Below are positions 26,691-35,200 of a DNA stretch of 64,000 nucleotides, piece after piece. This DNA is from JACCZX01 sp963824935. GTDB lineage: Bacteria; Pseudomonadota; Gammaproteobacteria; Burkholderiales; Burkholderiaceae_F. Positions within the stretch are counted from its first letter, which is position 1. Each line of letters begins with the position of its first letter. The notes beneath the pieces are model-generated. The model saw only the letters and a list, made by a program, of their open reading frames with translations. It made no database searches and was not told the origin of the DNA. A program made the translations under genes and the position numbers. Location: NCBI GenBank assembly GCA_963824935.1, contig CAWGRF010000009.1, positions 1-64,000 on the forward strand. Direction: 5' to 3'.

Positions 26691-27047
26691 ATGAAGAGAT
26701 TCCTAGCCATCTACATCGGCACGGAAGCCGCGCTCGAGAAGGCGCAGTGGAAGAAGCTGGATGAGGAAAAGCGCAAGGAGTTGGAGGCTTCGGGCATCAA
26801 AGCCTGGATGGAATGGGGGATGGCCAATTCGGCCGCCATCGTCGATCAGGGAAGCCCTCTCGGGAAGACGAAACGCGCGTCTCCACAGGGGATTACGGAT
26901 ATCAAGAACAGCATGACGGGATACGTGATCGTTCAAGCCGAGTCTCAGGAAGCTGCTGCAAAGCTGTTCGAGAATCACCCGCACTTCACGATCTTCCCGG
27001 GCGACTCGGTGGAGATCATGGAGTGTCTGCCGCTTCCAGGGCAGTGA
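26691..27047 (+). CDS. YCII-related domain protein
   Basis: A 118-residue protein: MKRFLAIYIGTEAALEKAQW, GMANSAAIVDQGSPLGKTKR, NSMTGYVIVQAESQEAAAKL and FENHPHFTIFPGDSVEIMEC. This is the ferredoxin-like YCII fold with the conserved central block in which a His in the HPH segment is typical. Function is poorly known for the family (sigma factor-linked and dehydratase-like members exist). ATG at 26691 has TTGGAG upstream. Shares its cassette with the following GNAT gene. Confidence 0.8.
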   Translation: MKRFLAIYIGTEAALEKAQWKKLDEEKRKELEASGIKAWMEWGMANSAAIVDQGSPLGKTKRASPQGITDIKNSMTGYVIVQAESQEAAAKLFENHPHFTIFPGDSVEIMECLPLPGQ

Positions 27048-27059
27048 CGCGCGATCGAA

Positions 27060-27512
27060 GTGACCCCCGAAGCGCTCTCCTTCGCTGACTTCGATGAGCC
27101 GCCGGAAGCAGCCGCTCTCGCTGTCGACAACGGCCTTGAGCTCCACAACTACGCTGTTGCACCGCTGTCCGATGTCAAGCCATTGGCCTCATTCGCAAGT
27201 GATGTTGCTGGTCAAGTCGTCGGCGGCGCGGTCGGTAGAACCTGGGGAAGATGCTGTGAGCTGCTCCAACTTTGGGTCGAGCCGAAGTATCGCGCAAAGG
27301 GAGTCGCATCTCGCCTGCTTCAGCAGTTTGAGCAGCGTGCCGCCGGCCGGGGCTGCGACATCTTCTACCTGACGACGCTGAGCTTTCAGGCGCCGGAGTT
27401 CTATCGGAAGCATGAATATGCGTCCATCGCCGAGATCTCTGGCTATCCGAATGGCATCACGAAGTACCTCATGTACAAAGAGGTGCCTAACCCATCCGTC
27501 AAAGGGACGTAA
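27060..27512 (+). CDS. GNAT family N-acetyltransferase with attC-derived C-terminus
   Basis: A 150-residue acetyltransferase. Motif A is seen as LLQLWVEPKYRAKGVASRLL followed by QQFEQRAAGRGCD, and the later YLTTLSFQAPEFYRKHEYAS matches motif B. GTG start. The last ten codons (ending PNPSVKGT) run through the left core of an attC (GCCTAAC at 27485-27491), so the C-terminus is encoded by the recombination site itself, a common feature of cassette genes. Confidence 0.85.
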   Translation: MTPEALSFADFDEPPEAAALAVDNGLELHNYAVAPLSDVKPLASFASDVAGQVVGGAVGRTWGRCCELLQLWVEPKYRAKGVASRLLQQFEQRAAGRGCDIFYLTTLSFQAPEFYRKHEYASIAEISGYPNGITKYLMYKEVPNPSVKGT

Positions 27513-27515
27513 CCT
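27485..27515 (+). other. Left half of a truncated attC
   Basis: GCCTAAC (27485-27491) followed by CCATCCGTCAAAGGGACG is a typical attC left arm, but no right arm or GTTRRRY core follows before the next gene starts at 27547. The site seems to have lost its right half by deletion. Confidence 0.55.
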
Positions 27516-27546
27516 TCCAGGAGTACGCGCCGTGGGTAGTCGCTCA

Positions 27547-27894
27547 ATGCAGAAGTACGAAGGCAGTTGTCATTGCGGTGCGGTGCGCTTCGAGATCGAA
27601 ACTGACTTTCCGGAACTCACCATGTGTGATTGCTCGATTTGTCGGCGCAAGAACGCGCTCATGGTGAAGGTCCATGAAAGTAAGTTTCAGCTCCTATCCG
27701 GCGAGGAATCGCTTACCGAATATCAGTTTCATACGAAGACTGCTCGCCACTACTTCTGCAAGACGTGCGGCATCTATCCGTTCCACCGCAAACGCGTCAC
27801 GCCCGACAGTCTTGGCATCAACGTCTTTTGCCTGCACGGATTTGAGCCAACGGGCATCCCTGTGCGTCAAGCTGTCGGCGCAGCAATGACATGA
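27547..27894 (+). CDS. GFA-family zinc protein (glutathione-dependent formaldehyde-activating type)
   Basis: A 115-residue Mss4-fold protein with GSCHCGAVRFE, then CDCSICRRKNA and FCKTCGIYPFHRKR; these cysteines bind two zinc ions in GFA proteins. The prototype condenses formaldehyde with glutathione, but most small homologs are uncharacterised. An in-frame GTG lies 15 nt upstream. A second GFA-like gene follows at 28974. Confidence 0.88.
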   Translation: MQKYEGSCHCGAVRFEIETDFPELTMCDCSICRRKNALMVKVHESKFQLLSGEESLTEYQFHTKTARHYFCKTCGIYPFHRKRVTPDSLGINVFCLHGFEPTGIPVRQAVGAAMT

Positions 27895-27948
27895 GCGCAA
27901 TCCACTCCGTCTTCGGTCGGGGCTCTGGGAGCGCGGCTCAACTCAGTT

Positions 27949-27955
27949 GTTAGCT
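27949..27955 (+). other. Isolated attC right core
   Basis: GTTAGCT preceded by GGCTCAACTCA looks like the right arm of an attC, with no convincing left partner after the GFA stop codon. It marks the probable border of the next cassette. Confidence 0.4.
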
Positions 27956-27979
27956 GTCACCGGAGTGTATGAAAGCGAT

Positions 27980-28534
27980 ATGGTCCTGACCGTCAAGCAG
28001 CGCGGCGTGCGGAGCGGAATAATCGCTGGCGCCACGATTACGCTTGCCGTGCTTGTCGCCGCCATTCTCACAGACCCAATTCAATTGTCGCCGGAAACAT
28101 CGATCGGCGGTCGGATCGCCTTCGCGCTAAAGACAGACGCCGTGATTGCGTTGTGGCTTGCGGTGTCCGTAGGTGTGTTGGCACACCACCGATTCTTCAC
28201 TCCGGAGGATATCGACGGTGGCGGCCTTACTCGTGGCACACAAAAAGCGCAGATTCTTCAAGCCACCTTGCAAAACACGTTGGAACAGACGGTCCTAGCC
28301 GTGCTCGTGCATGCAATGTGGGCGATCACGATGCCGCTGACATGGATCTCGGCGATACCAGCCGCCGCAGTTCTGTTCTTGTGTGGCCGGGTGCTATTCG
28401 TGCGCGGCTATAGCGGCGGTGCGCCGTCACGGGCACTCGGGTTCACGCTTACATTTTTGCCATCCGTTCTGATGGGCATCGTCGTTGTCGCGGGGCTTAT
28501 ATTCAGCGGATTCATTGCCGGTAGAGGTAGTTGA
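27980..28534 (+). CDS. MAPEG-family membrane protein
   Basis: A 184-residue protein with four hydrophobic segments (GIIAGATITLAVLVAAIL, AVIALWLAVSVGVLAHHRFF, TVLAVLVHAMWAITMPLTWI, GIVVVAGLIFSGFIA) and the MAPEG-like loop ATLQNTLEQTVLAVLVHA between helices. MAPEG members are glutathione-dependent or related membrane enzymes; bacterial ones are mostly of unknown role. ATG at 27980 chosen because the hydrophobic domain follows soon after; an upstream start at 27947 would begin inside the attC core. Confidence 0.75.
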   Translation: MVLTVKQRGVRSGIIAGATITLAVLVAAILTDPIQLSPETSIGGRIAFALKTDAVIALWLAVSVGVLAHHRFFTPEDIDGGGLTRGTQKAQILQATLQNTLEQTVLAVLVHAMWAITMPLTWISAIPAAAVLFLCGRVLFVRGYSGGAPSRALGFTLTFLPSVLMGIVVVAGLIFSGFIAGRGS

Positions 28535-28575
28535 CAACGCGTTACACGGTTGTCGCAAATACACGGGTACCCACG

Positions 28576-28971
28576 ATGAGCGTTCAACTCGACCACGCGA
28601 TAATTCCATCCCGCGACAGGAAGGCGGCGGCGGAATTGCTCGGCACTCTCCTCGGCGTCCCTTGGGCAGAGTCCGGAGTGGGTCCTTTCTGCCCTGTCTA
28701 TGTGAACGAAGGCTTGACGCTCGACTTCGACCAAGCCGATGGCCCCTTTCCCGTACAACACTATTGCTTTCGTGTGAGCGAGACCGAGTTCGACGCGATC
28801 GTGACAAGAATCAGAGCCCGCGGCATCGAGTACAGAAGCACCCCACACGGTCCGGTAGACAGGCAGATCAACACGCATCATGGCGGCCGCATCGTGTACT
28901 GGAACGAGCCTGATGGACATGTATGGGAAGCCTTGACGGTGAGTTACGCCCGGCAGCCCGAGAAAGGGTAA
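28576..28971 (+). CDS. VOC family (glyoxalase-like) protein
   Basis: A 131-residue vicinal-oxygen-chelate protein: SVQLDHAIIPSRDRKAAAEL, YVNEGLTLDFDQADGPFP, QHYCFRVSETEFDAIVTRIR and GRIVYWNEPDGHVWEALTVS. The early His and the late Glu are at metal-binding positions. Start at 28576 chosen because the fold begins at once; an upstream start at 28531 would overlap the previous stop. Substrate unknown. Confidence 0.82.
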   Translation: MSVQLDHAIIPSRDRKAAAELLGTLLGVPWAESGVGPFCPVYVNEGLTLDFDQADGPFPVQHYCFRVSETEFDAIVTRIRARGIEYRSTPHGPVDRQINTHHGGRIVYWNEPDGHVWEALTVSYARQPEKG

Positions 28972-28973
28972 GG

Positions 28974-29343
28974 GTGACGCCAGATACTCACCGGAACCTG
29001 TCACTGCGGAGCAGTACGAATCGAAATCCCTCGTCGGCCGCGCACGCTCACGAACTGCAACTGCTCGATCTGCCGGCGCTACGGAGTCCTTTGGGCGTAC
29101 TACAAAGCGGCTGATGTTCGTGTCATCTGCAAACCCGGCGCCACAGAGTCGTACTCCTGGGGTGACAAGAGATTGAACTTCGTACGCTGCACGACGTGTG
29201 GCTGCATCATGAACTGGGAACGGATACAACCGCGGAAGGAGAATTACATGGGCGTCAATGCGAGAAACTTTGAACCAAGCGCCCTGTGTAACGTGCGGAT
29301 CCGCCGGCTCGACGGAGCGGACACGTGGAAGTACGTCGACTGA
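28974..29343 (+). CDS. Second GFA-family zinc protein, frame-broken near its start
   Basis: From 28984 to the TGA at 29341-29343 the frame reads LTGTCHCGAVRIEIPRRPR, TNCNCSICRRYGVLWAYYK, RCTTCGCIMNWERIQPRKEN and YMGVNARNFEP, a clear GFA protein of about 120 residues with all zinc cysteines. No start codon exists in that frame after the TGA at 28975. A GTG at 28974 in another frame reads VTPD and would join with one base removed. It is therefore probably a complete gene with a one-base error, or it lost its start. Confidence 0.7.
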
Positions 29344-29393
29344 AGGCGCACACGCGTAGTCCCAATCGTGGTCTGCAGGCACAGGCCGGTGTA

Positions 29394-29951
29394 GTGACAC
29401 CCTCTCCGTCGGGCAACTTCACGTTTCAGCCGCTCGCGCCCTCTGACCTACCGATGTTTCATCAGTGGCTGCAGCGGCCACATGTCGCCCAGTGGTGGAG
29501 TTATCCACGCACCGTCGAGGAGGTCGAGTCGGAGTACTTGCCTGTGGCGCTTGGCCAGTCAACGACCCGCGCGTACATCGCAATGCTCGACGGTCAGCCT
29601 ATTGGGTTTATTCAGTCGTATGTAGTGCTGGGCTCCGGCGACTGCTGGTGGGAGCACGAAACAGATCCAGGTGCCAGGGGCATCGATCAGTTTCTATGCA
29701 ATGCCGATCAACTAAACCGCGGTCTGGGCAGTGCCATGGTCGCTGCCTTCACGGCCCTGCTACTGAGCGATCCCGGGGTTACAAAGATACAAACTGATCC
29801 ATCGCCGGACAATGAGCGAGCCATTCGCAGCTACAGGCGTGCCGGCTTTGAGGCGGTGCGCGAGGTGGACACGCCAGACGGGCGTGCACTTCTTATGATC
29901 AAGGAGCGTCGCGCTTCTTTAGTCGCTGAAGAAGACGAACTCAGACTTTAG
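29394..29951 (+). CDS. Aminoglycoside 6'-N-acetyltransferase-like protein (AAC(6')-Ib-related)
   Basis: A 185-residue GNAT protein. Blocks YIAMLDGQPIGFIQSYV, LGSGDCWWEHETDPGARGID, GLGSAMVAAFTALLL and DPGVTKIQTDPSPDNERAIR, then YRRAGFE and TPDGRALLM, correspond one for one to AAC(6')-Ib (from memory: YIAMLNGEPIGYAQSYV, LGSGDGWWEEETDPGVRGID, VTKIQTDPSPSNLRAI). Length is also the same. Such enzymes acetylate the 6'-amino group of kanamycin, tobramycin or amikacin. GTG 29394 gives the family length; ATG 29325 would add 23 residues and overlap the GFA gene. Whether it confers resistance is not known from sequence. Confidence 0.85.
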   Translation: MTPSPSGNFTFQPLAPSDLPMFHQWLQRPHVAQWWSYPRTVEEVESEYLPVALGQSTTRAYIAMLDGQPIGFIQSYVVLGSGDCWWEHETDPGARGIDQFLCNADQLNRGLGSAMVAAFTALLLSDPGVTKIQTDPSPDNERAIRSYRRAGFEAVREVDTPDGRALLMIKERRASLVAEEDELRL

Positions 29952-29978
29952 GCATTCAGCACCCGCCGTCTTCTTGCC

Positions 29979-30461
29979 ATGTTCATTCTCATCATGGGCG
30001 TCACCGGATCCGGCAAGACCACAATCGGCACGCTCCTGTCAGCGGCACTGGGTTGGCCCTTCTACGATGCCGACGACTTTCATTCTTCCGACAACATCCG
30101 CAAGATGGCGTCGGGCGTCCCCCTCACAGACCAAGATCGCGGCCCCTGGTTGGAGGAGTTGCACGAGCTCATCTCTGACCACAATGAGCGAGGAGAAAAC
30201 GGCGTGCTCGCATGCTCGGCTCTCAAGGAGGCCTACCGTAGGATCCTTACTGCTGATGCCGATGTAGCCGTTGTCTACCTGAAGGCGCATCCCGACCTCA
30301 TTCGATCAAGGCTCGATAGTCGAACTGGTCACTACATGCCGCCGCGTCTCATTGAAAGCCAGTTCGTTGATCTTGAGGAACCCAAAGAGTGCATCATCAT
30401 CGATGCCGCCCAGCCTCCGGAGGAGGCAGTCGCAGCCATCCGCTCTCAGCTCGGGAGATAG
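29979..30461 (+). CDS. Gluconokinase
   Basis: A 160-residue P-loop kinase: FILIMGVTGSGKTTIGTLL (Walker A), FYDADDFHSSDNIRKMASGV, PLTDQDRGPWLEELHELI and ACSALKEAYRRIL are the signatures of the GntK/IdnK family, which phosphorylates gluconate to 6-phosphogluconate. It may follow on from the PQQ dehydrogenase 10 kb upstream, which would make gluconate if its substrate is glucose. That link is inference. Confidence 0.92.
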   Translation: MFILIMGVTGSGKTTIGTLLSAALGWPFYDADDFHSSDNIRKMASGVPLTDQDRGPWLEELHELISDHNERGENGVLACSALKEAYRRILTADADVAVVYLKAHPDLIRSRLDSRTGHYMPPRLIESQFVDLEEPKECIIIDAAQPPEEAVAAIRSQLGR

Positions 30462-30475
30462 AGAGGCGTCGCGAC

Positions 30476-30979
30476 ATGCGCATTCGACAGGCTACGCGAG
30501 ACGACGCCACGCAGCTAATTGCGCTGTACGAGGCGCTGTACGCGGAAACGAACTACATGCTGATGGAGCCAGGCGAGGCCGTACATAGCACGCAAGCCTT
30601 GGCTGATCGCATCGAAAACGGAGCAAGCACCCAAGCGGAGATCTGGTTCGTCACAGAGAGCGAGCCAAATCTGAACGGTTTCGTCTACGGACGGCGTGGA
30701 GTCGCGCGCCGAAACCGCCACTCGCTCTACTTGGTAATGGGTGTACGCAAGGCCGCATGGGGTCAGGGCATCGGCCGTGGCTTGCTGGAATCGATCGAAC
30801 AGTGGGCTATTGCGGCAGCGCTACATCGTTTGGAACTAACGGTGATTGCTTCAAACCAGCGCGCAGTTCATGCCTACACTCGCGCGGGCTTCGCGTGCGA
30901 GGGAACCAAAAGACATTCGCTATTAATCGACGGGACGTATGTCGATGAGCTCTACATGTCCAAGCTTCTCTCGCCCTAA
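30476..30979 (+). CDS. GNAT family N-acetyltransferase
   Basis: A 167-residue acetyltransferase opening MRIRQATRDDATQLIALYEA, with motif A LYLVMGVRKAAWGQGIGRGL and motif B LELTVIASNQRAVHAYTRAG. This resembles the RimI-like/L-amino acid acetyltransferase group. Substrate unknown. Starts 14 nt after the gluconokinase stop. Confidence 0.88.
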   Translation: MRIRQATRDDATQLIALYEALYAETNYMLMEPGEAVHSTQALADRIENGASTQAEIWFVTESEPNLNGFVYGRRGVARRNRHSLYLVMGVRKAAWGQGIGRGLLESIEQWAIAAALHRLELTVIASNQRAVHAYTRAGFACEGTKRHSLLIDGTYVDELYMSKLLSP

Positions 30980-30989
30980 AGGAGACTCT

Positions 30990-31373
30990 ATGCCGCTGGT
31001 CACACTCACCGTTCGCAAAGGCAAGTCCAGCGAGTTCAAGTCTGCCGTGCTTAGCGCAGTGCATGGCGCGCTAGTTGCCGCGGGCGTGCCCGAGAAGGAC
31101 CGCTTTCAGCGCGTCTTCGAGCTCAGCCCAGACGACTTCCGGTTCGATCCAGAGTATCCCGATCTCACGGTTCGTCGCACAGACGATTTCATATTGATCG
31201 AGATTCTTCTTTCGGTGGGCCGCAGCATCAAAGTGAAGAGGAAGATCCTGGACGACATCCTTGCCGACTTATCAAAGACTCCCGGGTTCAATGCGGAAAA
31301 CGTGATGGTCTGTTTCAAAGAGACGTTGTGGGAGAACTGGTCATTTGGCGGGGGACGATTTTTCTACGCTTAA
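30990..31373 (+). CDS. Tautomerase family protein
   Basis: A 127-residue protein starting MPLVTLTVRKGKSSEFKSAV; the Pro right after Met is the catalytic base of the tautomerase superfamily. Continues AVHGALVAAGVPEKDRFQRV and IEILLSVGRSIKVKRKIL, as in the larger single-gene tautomerases (about 125-130 residues). AAGGAG lies 8 nt before the ATG. Reaction unknown; related members isomerise or dehalogenate small oxo-acids. Confidence 0.88.
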   Translation: MPLVTLTVRKGKSSEFKSAVLSAVHGALVAAGVPEKDRFQRVFELSPDDFRFDPEYPDLTVRRTDDFILIEILLSVGRSIKVKRKILDDILADLSKTPGFNAENVMVCFKETLWENWSFGGGRFFYA

Positions 31374-31398
31374 GTGCCTCGACAGACTGAGCTGTCAT

Positions 31399-31770
31399 AT
31401 GCGCATCGTCGGTCTCGATCACGTCCAGCTCGCCATGCCCGCAGGCGCTGAAGATCGAGCGCGCTCCTTCTATGGGCTTCTATTGGGTCTGCCGGAGGTA
31501 CCGAAACCTGCCGCATTGGCTGGTCGTGGAGGAGCTTGGTTTCAGTGCGGAAAGTTGCAGATCCACCTTGGCGTCGAGAACGACTTTCGCCCCGCGAAGA
31601 AGGCCCATCCAGCGCTGGTCGTCGAAGGGTTCGAAGACTTACTTGCTGCGCTTCGCCATGCCGGCTGCGAAGTCACCGACGACTCGTCGCTTTCCACAGT
31701 CAAACGCGCGTTCACGGCCGACCCATTCGGCAATCGCATCGAGTTGATCGCAAGTAGTGACGTTCTCTAA
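31399..31770 (+). CDS. VOC family (glyoxalase-like) protein
   Basis: A 123-residue protein: MRIVGLDHVQLAMPAGAEDR, ARSFYGLLLGLPEVPKP, QIHLGVENDFRPAKKAHPAL and TADPFGNRIELIASSDVL. The His of DHVQ, the His of QIHL and the Glu of RIEL are at the three metal-ligand positions. Substrate unknown; some members are extradiol dioxygenases or antibiotic-binding proteins. Confidence 0.85.
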   Translation: MRIVGLDHVQLAMPAGAEDRARSFYGLLLGLPEVPKPAALAGRGGAWFQCGKLQIHLGVENDFRPAKKAHPALVVEGFEDLLAALRHAGCEVTDDSSLSTVKRAFTADPFGNRIELIASSDVL

Positions 31771-31864
31771 CTCGGACGCCCGCGATCCGCGGTTGCTCAA
31801 CGCGGTCCCGATACTCTTTCGCAATGTTGCCTCGACGAATTCCGCTCACGCTACCATCGGACCG

Positions 31865-32245
31865 ATGGCTACCACCCGCCCCACGCCAGCGAATGTAGAC
31901 GAGTACATCTCGGCCTTTTCGCCGGAGGTCCAAGCGATCTTGCAGCAGGTTCGGCAGGTGGTGCGCAGCGCTGCGCCAGAAGCTCGGGAAGTCATCAGTT
32001 ATCAGATGCCGGCTCTCAAGCAGAACGGCGTTCTCGTGTACTTTGCGGCCTTCAAGAAACACATCGGCTTCTTTCCTCCGATCAAAGGTGACGCAAAGCT
32101 CGAGAAAGCAGCATCGGTGTACGCGGGCGAGAAAGGGAATTTGCGATTTCCTCTAGACCAACCGATGCCGTTCGATCTGATCAAGCGCCTGACCGAGCTT
32201 CGCGTCAAGCAGGACTTGGCCAACGCAGCCGCAAAACGCAAGTGA
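31865..32245 (+). CDS. DUF1801/YdhG-like iron-chaperone fold protein
   Basis: A 126-residue protein with VDEYISAFSPEVQAILQQVR, EAREVISYQMPALKQNGVLV, YFAAFKKHIGFFP and LRFPLDQPMPFDLIKRLTEL. This is the frataxin-like DUF1801 domain found in YdhG/YjdI-type proteins. Its stop overlaps the start of the tricorn gene (GTGA), suggesting coupling. The ATG at 31865 fits the domain; the upstream 36 codons of the longer frame look non-coding. Confidence 0.82.
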   Translation: MATTRPTPANVDEYISAFSPEVQAILQQVRQVVRSAAPEAREVISYQMPALKQNGVLVYFAAFKKHIGFFPPIKGDAKLEKAASVYAGEKGNLRFPLDQPMPFDLIKRLTELRVKQDLANAAAKRK

Positions 32246-35200
32246 ATAACAAGGCATATCTTCGACACCCCAACCTGCTTGACGACAAGATCGTTTTCGT
32301 AACCGACGACGATCTTTGGCACGTGAGTGCGTCAGGCGGCATCGCGCGTCGACTCACCGCCGGGCTTTCGGAGCCCTCGACTCCGTGCTTGTCACCCGAC
32401 GGCCGATGGATCGCCTTCGTCAGCCGCGACGAACAGCACGCCGAGGTGTATCTGATGCCGAGCAGCGGCGGCCTCGCGAAACGCATGACCTGGCTCGGCC
32501 CTGACACCATGGTCAGAGGGTGGACACCCGAGGGTCACATCCTGTTCGTCACGACGTACGGCCAGCCGTTCTTTCGAAACTACCGTGCGTACACGCTGGA
32601 TCCCGATGGCGGCGCACCGCACCTGCTGCCTTTCGGGCAAGTCAATCATCTGGCGCTTGGGCCACGCGGGATCAGGATCATCGGCCGCAACACGGCCGAT
32701 CCGGCGCGCTGGAAGCGATACAAGGGAGGAACAGCGGGGCATCTGTGGATCGACGCGAACGGCAGCGGGGCGTTTCGGCGCATGGATGAATTGGCTGGAA
32801 ATGTCACCAGCCCTATGTGGCTCAATGGTCGCGTCTACTACCTCTCCGATGCCGAGGGCGTCGGCAACCTTTATTCGTGCATGCCCGATGGATCGGATGT
32901 CAGGCGCCACAGCGATCACGATAGCTTCTATGCGCGGCATGCGCACAGCGATGGCAAACGCATCGTTTATCAGTGCGGCGCCGACATCTGGCTGTTCGAT
33001 CCGGTAGCAGACACGACAGCTCAACTGGATATCCAGATCCTTTCGCACCGCACGCAGGCTGCGCGCAAGTTCGTGAAAGCCGAGGAGCACCTCGGTCCTT
33101 TCAACATCCATCCCGCAGGACACAGCGTCGCGGTCGATGCGCGCGGGAAGATCTTCGCATTTGCGCTGTGGGAAGGCGCGGTCCGACAACTCGGCACGCC
33201 CGACGGTGTGCGGTATCGACACGGCCAGTGGCTGGACGACGGTGCGACCGTAGTGGCGATTGGCGACGGCTCCGGCGAGGAGCGTGTTGAAGTATTCGAA
33301 GGCAGCGCGAGCCGAGAACTACCATGGGACATCGGTCGAGTCGTCGCAATGAAAGCTGCACCGCGCGGCCGCCGGATCGCAATTGCCAACCATCGCAATG
33401 AAGTATTCATTGGCGATCTCGAAGCCAATACCTTGACCTTGGTCGATCGCAGCGAGGCCGGCCGGACCGACGATCTCGCGTGGTCCGCCGACGGTACGTG
33501 GCTCGCCTACACCTTCTGGACAAGCACACGGCACAGTGCGATCAAGTTGTACGAACTGTCCAAGCAAACCAGCACGATGGTGACCCAGCCGGAGTTTCGC
33601 GACTACAGCCCTTCCTTCGATCCCGACGGGCGCTATCTGTACTTTCTTTCGTTGCGGACATTCGACCCCGTATACGACAGCGTGCATTTCGAGCTCAGCT
33701 TTCCGCGTGCCGGCAGACCCTATCTGATTTCGCTGCAGGCGCGCGGTCCCGCCCCGTTCGATCCTGTGCCCAAAGGTCTAGTCAAGCGGGATATCAAGAG
33801 CAAGAGCGAGTCACCTGAACCGCACGCGGTTATTTCACAGAGGGTAGATCTCGACGGGATCGCTTCGCGAATCGCGGCGTTTCCCGTACCTGAGAATTTG
33901 TTTGGACAGATCGCCGGCGCGGCCGACAACAAGGTGGTCTGGAGTGTGTTGCCCATCGCCGGAGCGCATGGACGCGGAGGACATAAAGAAGACAAGGGCA
34001 AGCTCGAAATCTTCGACCTCGAAACGCTGCGCGCTGAACGTTTGGCAGACAAGGCTGACCGCTTCGAGCTGGCGGATGATCGGACGACGGTTGTGTTTCG
34101 CGAAGGCAATCGACTGCGTGCTGTGGCTGCGACCTGCAAGCCGGCAACCGAGAAAGATGGCAAGGAAGGAAATTCCAATGACAAGCCATCGCGCGAAACG
34201 GGCTGGGTCGACCTGAATCGAATCCGGCTGTCGGTCGATCCTCGTCTCGAATGGCGACAGATGTTGCGGGAAGTGTGGCGCCTGCAGCGCGATCAATTCT
34301 GGGTCTCTGACATGTCCGGCACCGACTGGAACTCGGTCTACCCGCAATACGAGCCGCTGCTGGAACGAGTCGCCACACGCGGTGAACTGTCGGACCTCAT
34401 TTGGGAGATGCAAGGAGAACTCGGCACATCGCACGCCTATGAAATGGGAGGTGACCATCGGCGTCCGCCATCGGTTGCCCTCGGTTACCTTGGCGCCGAA
34501 TTTCGTTTCGTTCCGGAAGACGAAAGTTATGAAATTACCCGCATCGTGAATGGCGACGCCTGGGATGCCGGAGCCGATTCCCCATTGAACGCGGCGGGAG
34601 TCGAGGCGAAGGTTGGCGAGCGAATCGTTGCCGTCAATGGTCAAAGAGTGTCGCGCGAGCGTCCGCCACAGGCGCTGCTCGTCCATCAAGCCGCAACTAA
34701 AGTGGAGCTGACTCTAAAGGCTGGCTCGAGTGGCGACTCGACATCGCGCACGGTCATCGTTACTACGTTGAACGACGAGGTGCCGGCTCGGTACCGCGAG
34801 TGGGTAGAGCGCAACCGCACGTTCGTTCACGATCGGTCCGCAGGCCGCGTCGGTTACTTTCATCTGCCCGACATGATGGCAGCAGGCTTCGCGGAGTTTC
34901 ACCGGTACTTTGGCGCCGAATGCGAGCGCGATGGACTGATCGTCGACGTCCGTTACAACCGCGGCGGCCACGTATCGCAACTGTTGCTAGAAAAGGTGGC
35001 GCGCAGGCGGATCGGCTACGACATGGCGCGCTGGAGCCAGCCGACGTCATATCCGGATCTGGCAGTCGCCGGTCCCGTGGTTGCACTCACCAATGAGCAC
35101 TCGGGTTCGGACGGCGATATCTTTTCGCACGGTTTCAAGTTAATGAAGATCGGGCCGCTGGTTGGGACGCGCACGTGGGGCGGAGTCATCGGTATCAATC

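Noticed and set aside
28537..28565. GACAAC/GTTGTC inverted repeat as an attC site
   Set aside because: It lacks YAAC/GTTR cores at the right spacing and the inner attC arms; only a 6-bp dyad.
31768..31830. CTAACTCGGACGCC after the second VOC gene as an attC left arm
   Set aside because: The left core is imperfect and no right core with pairing arms follows before the DUF1801 gene.
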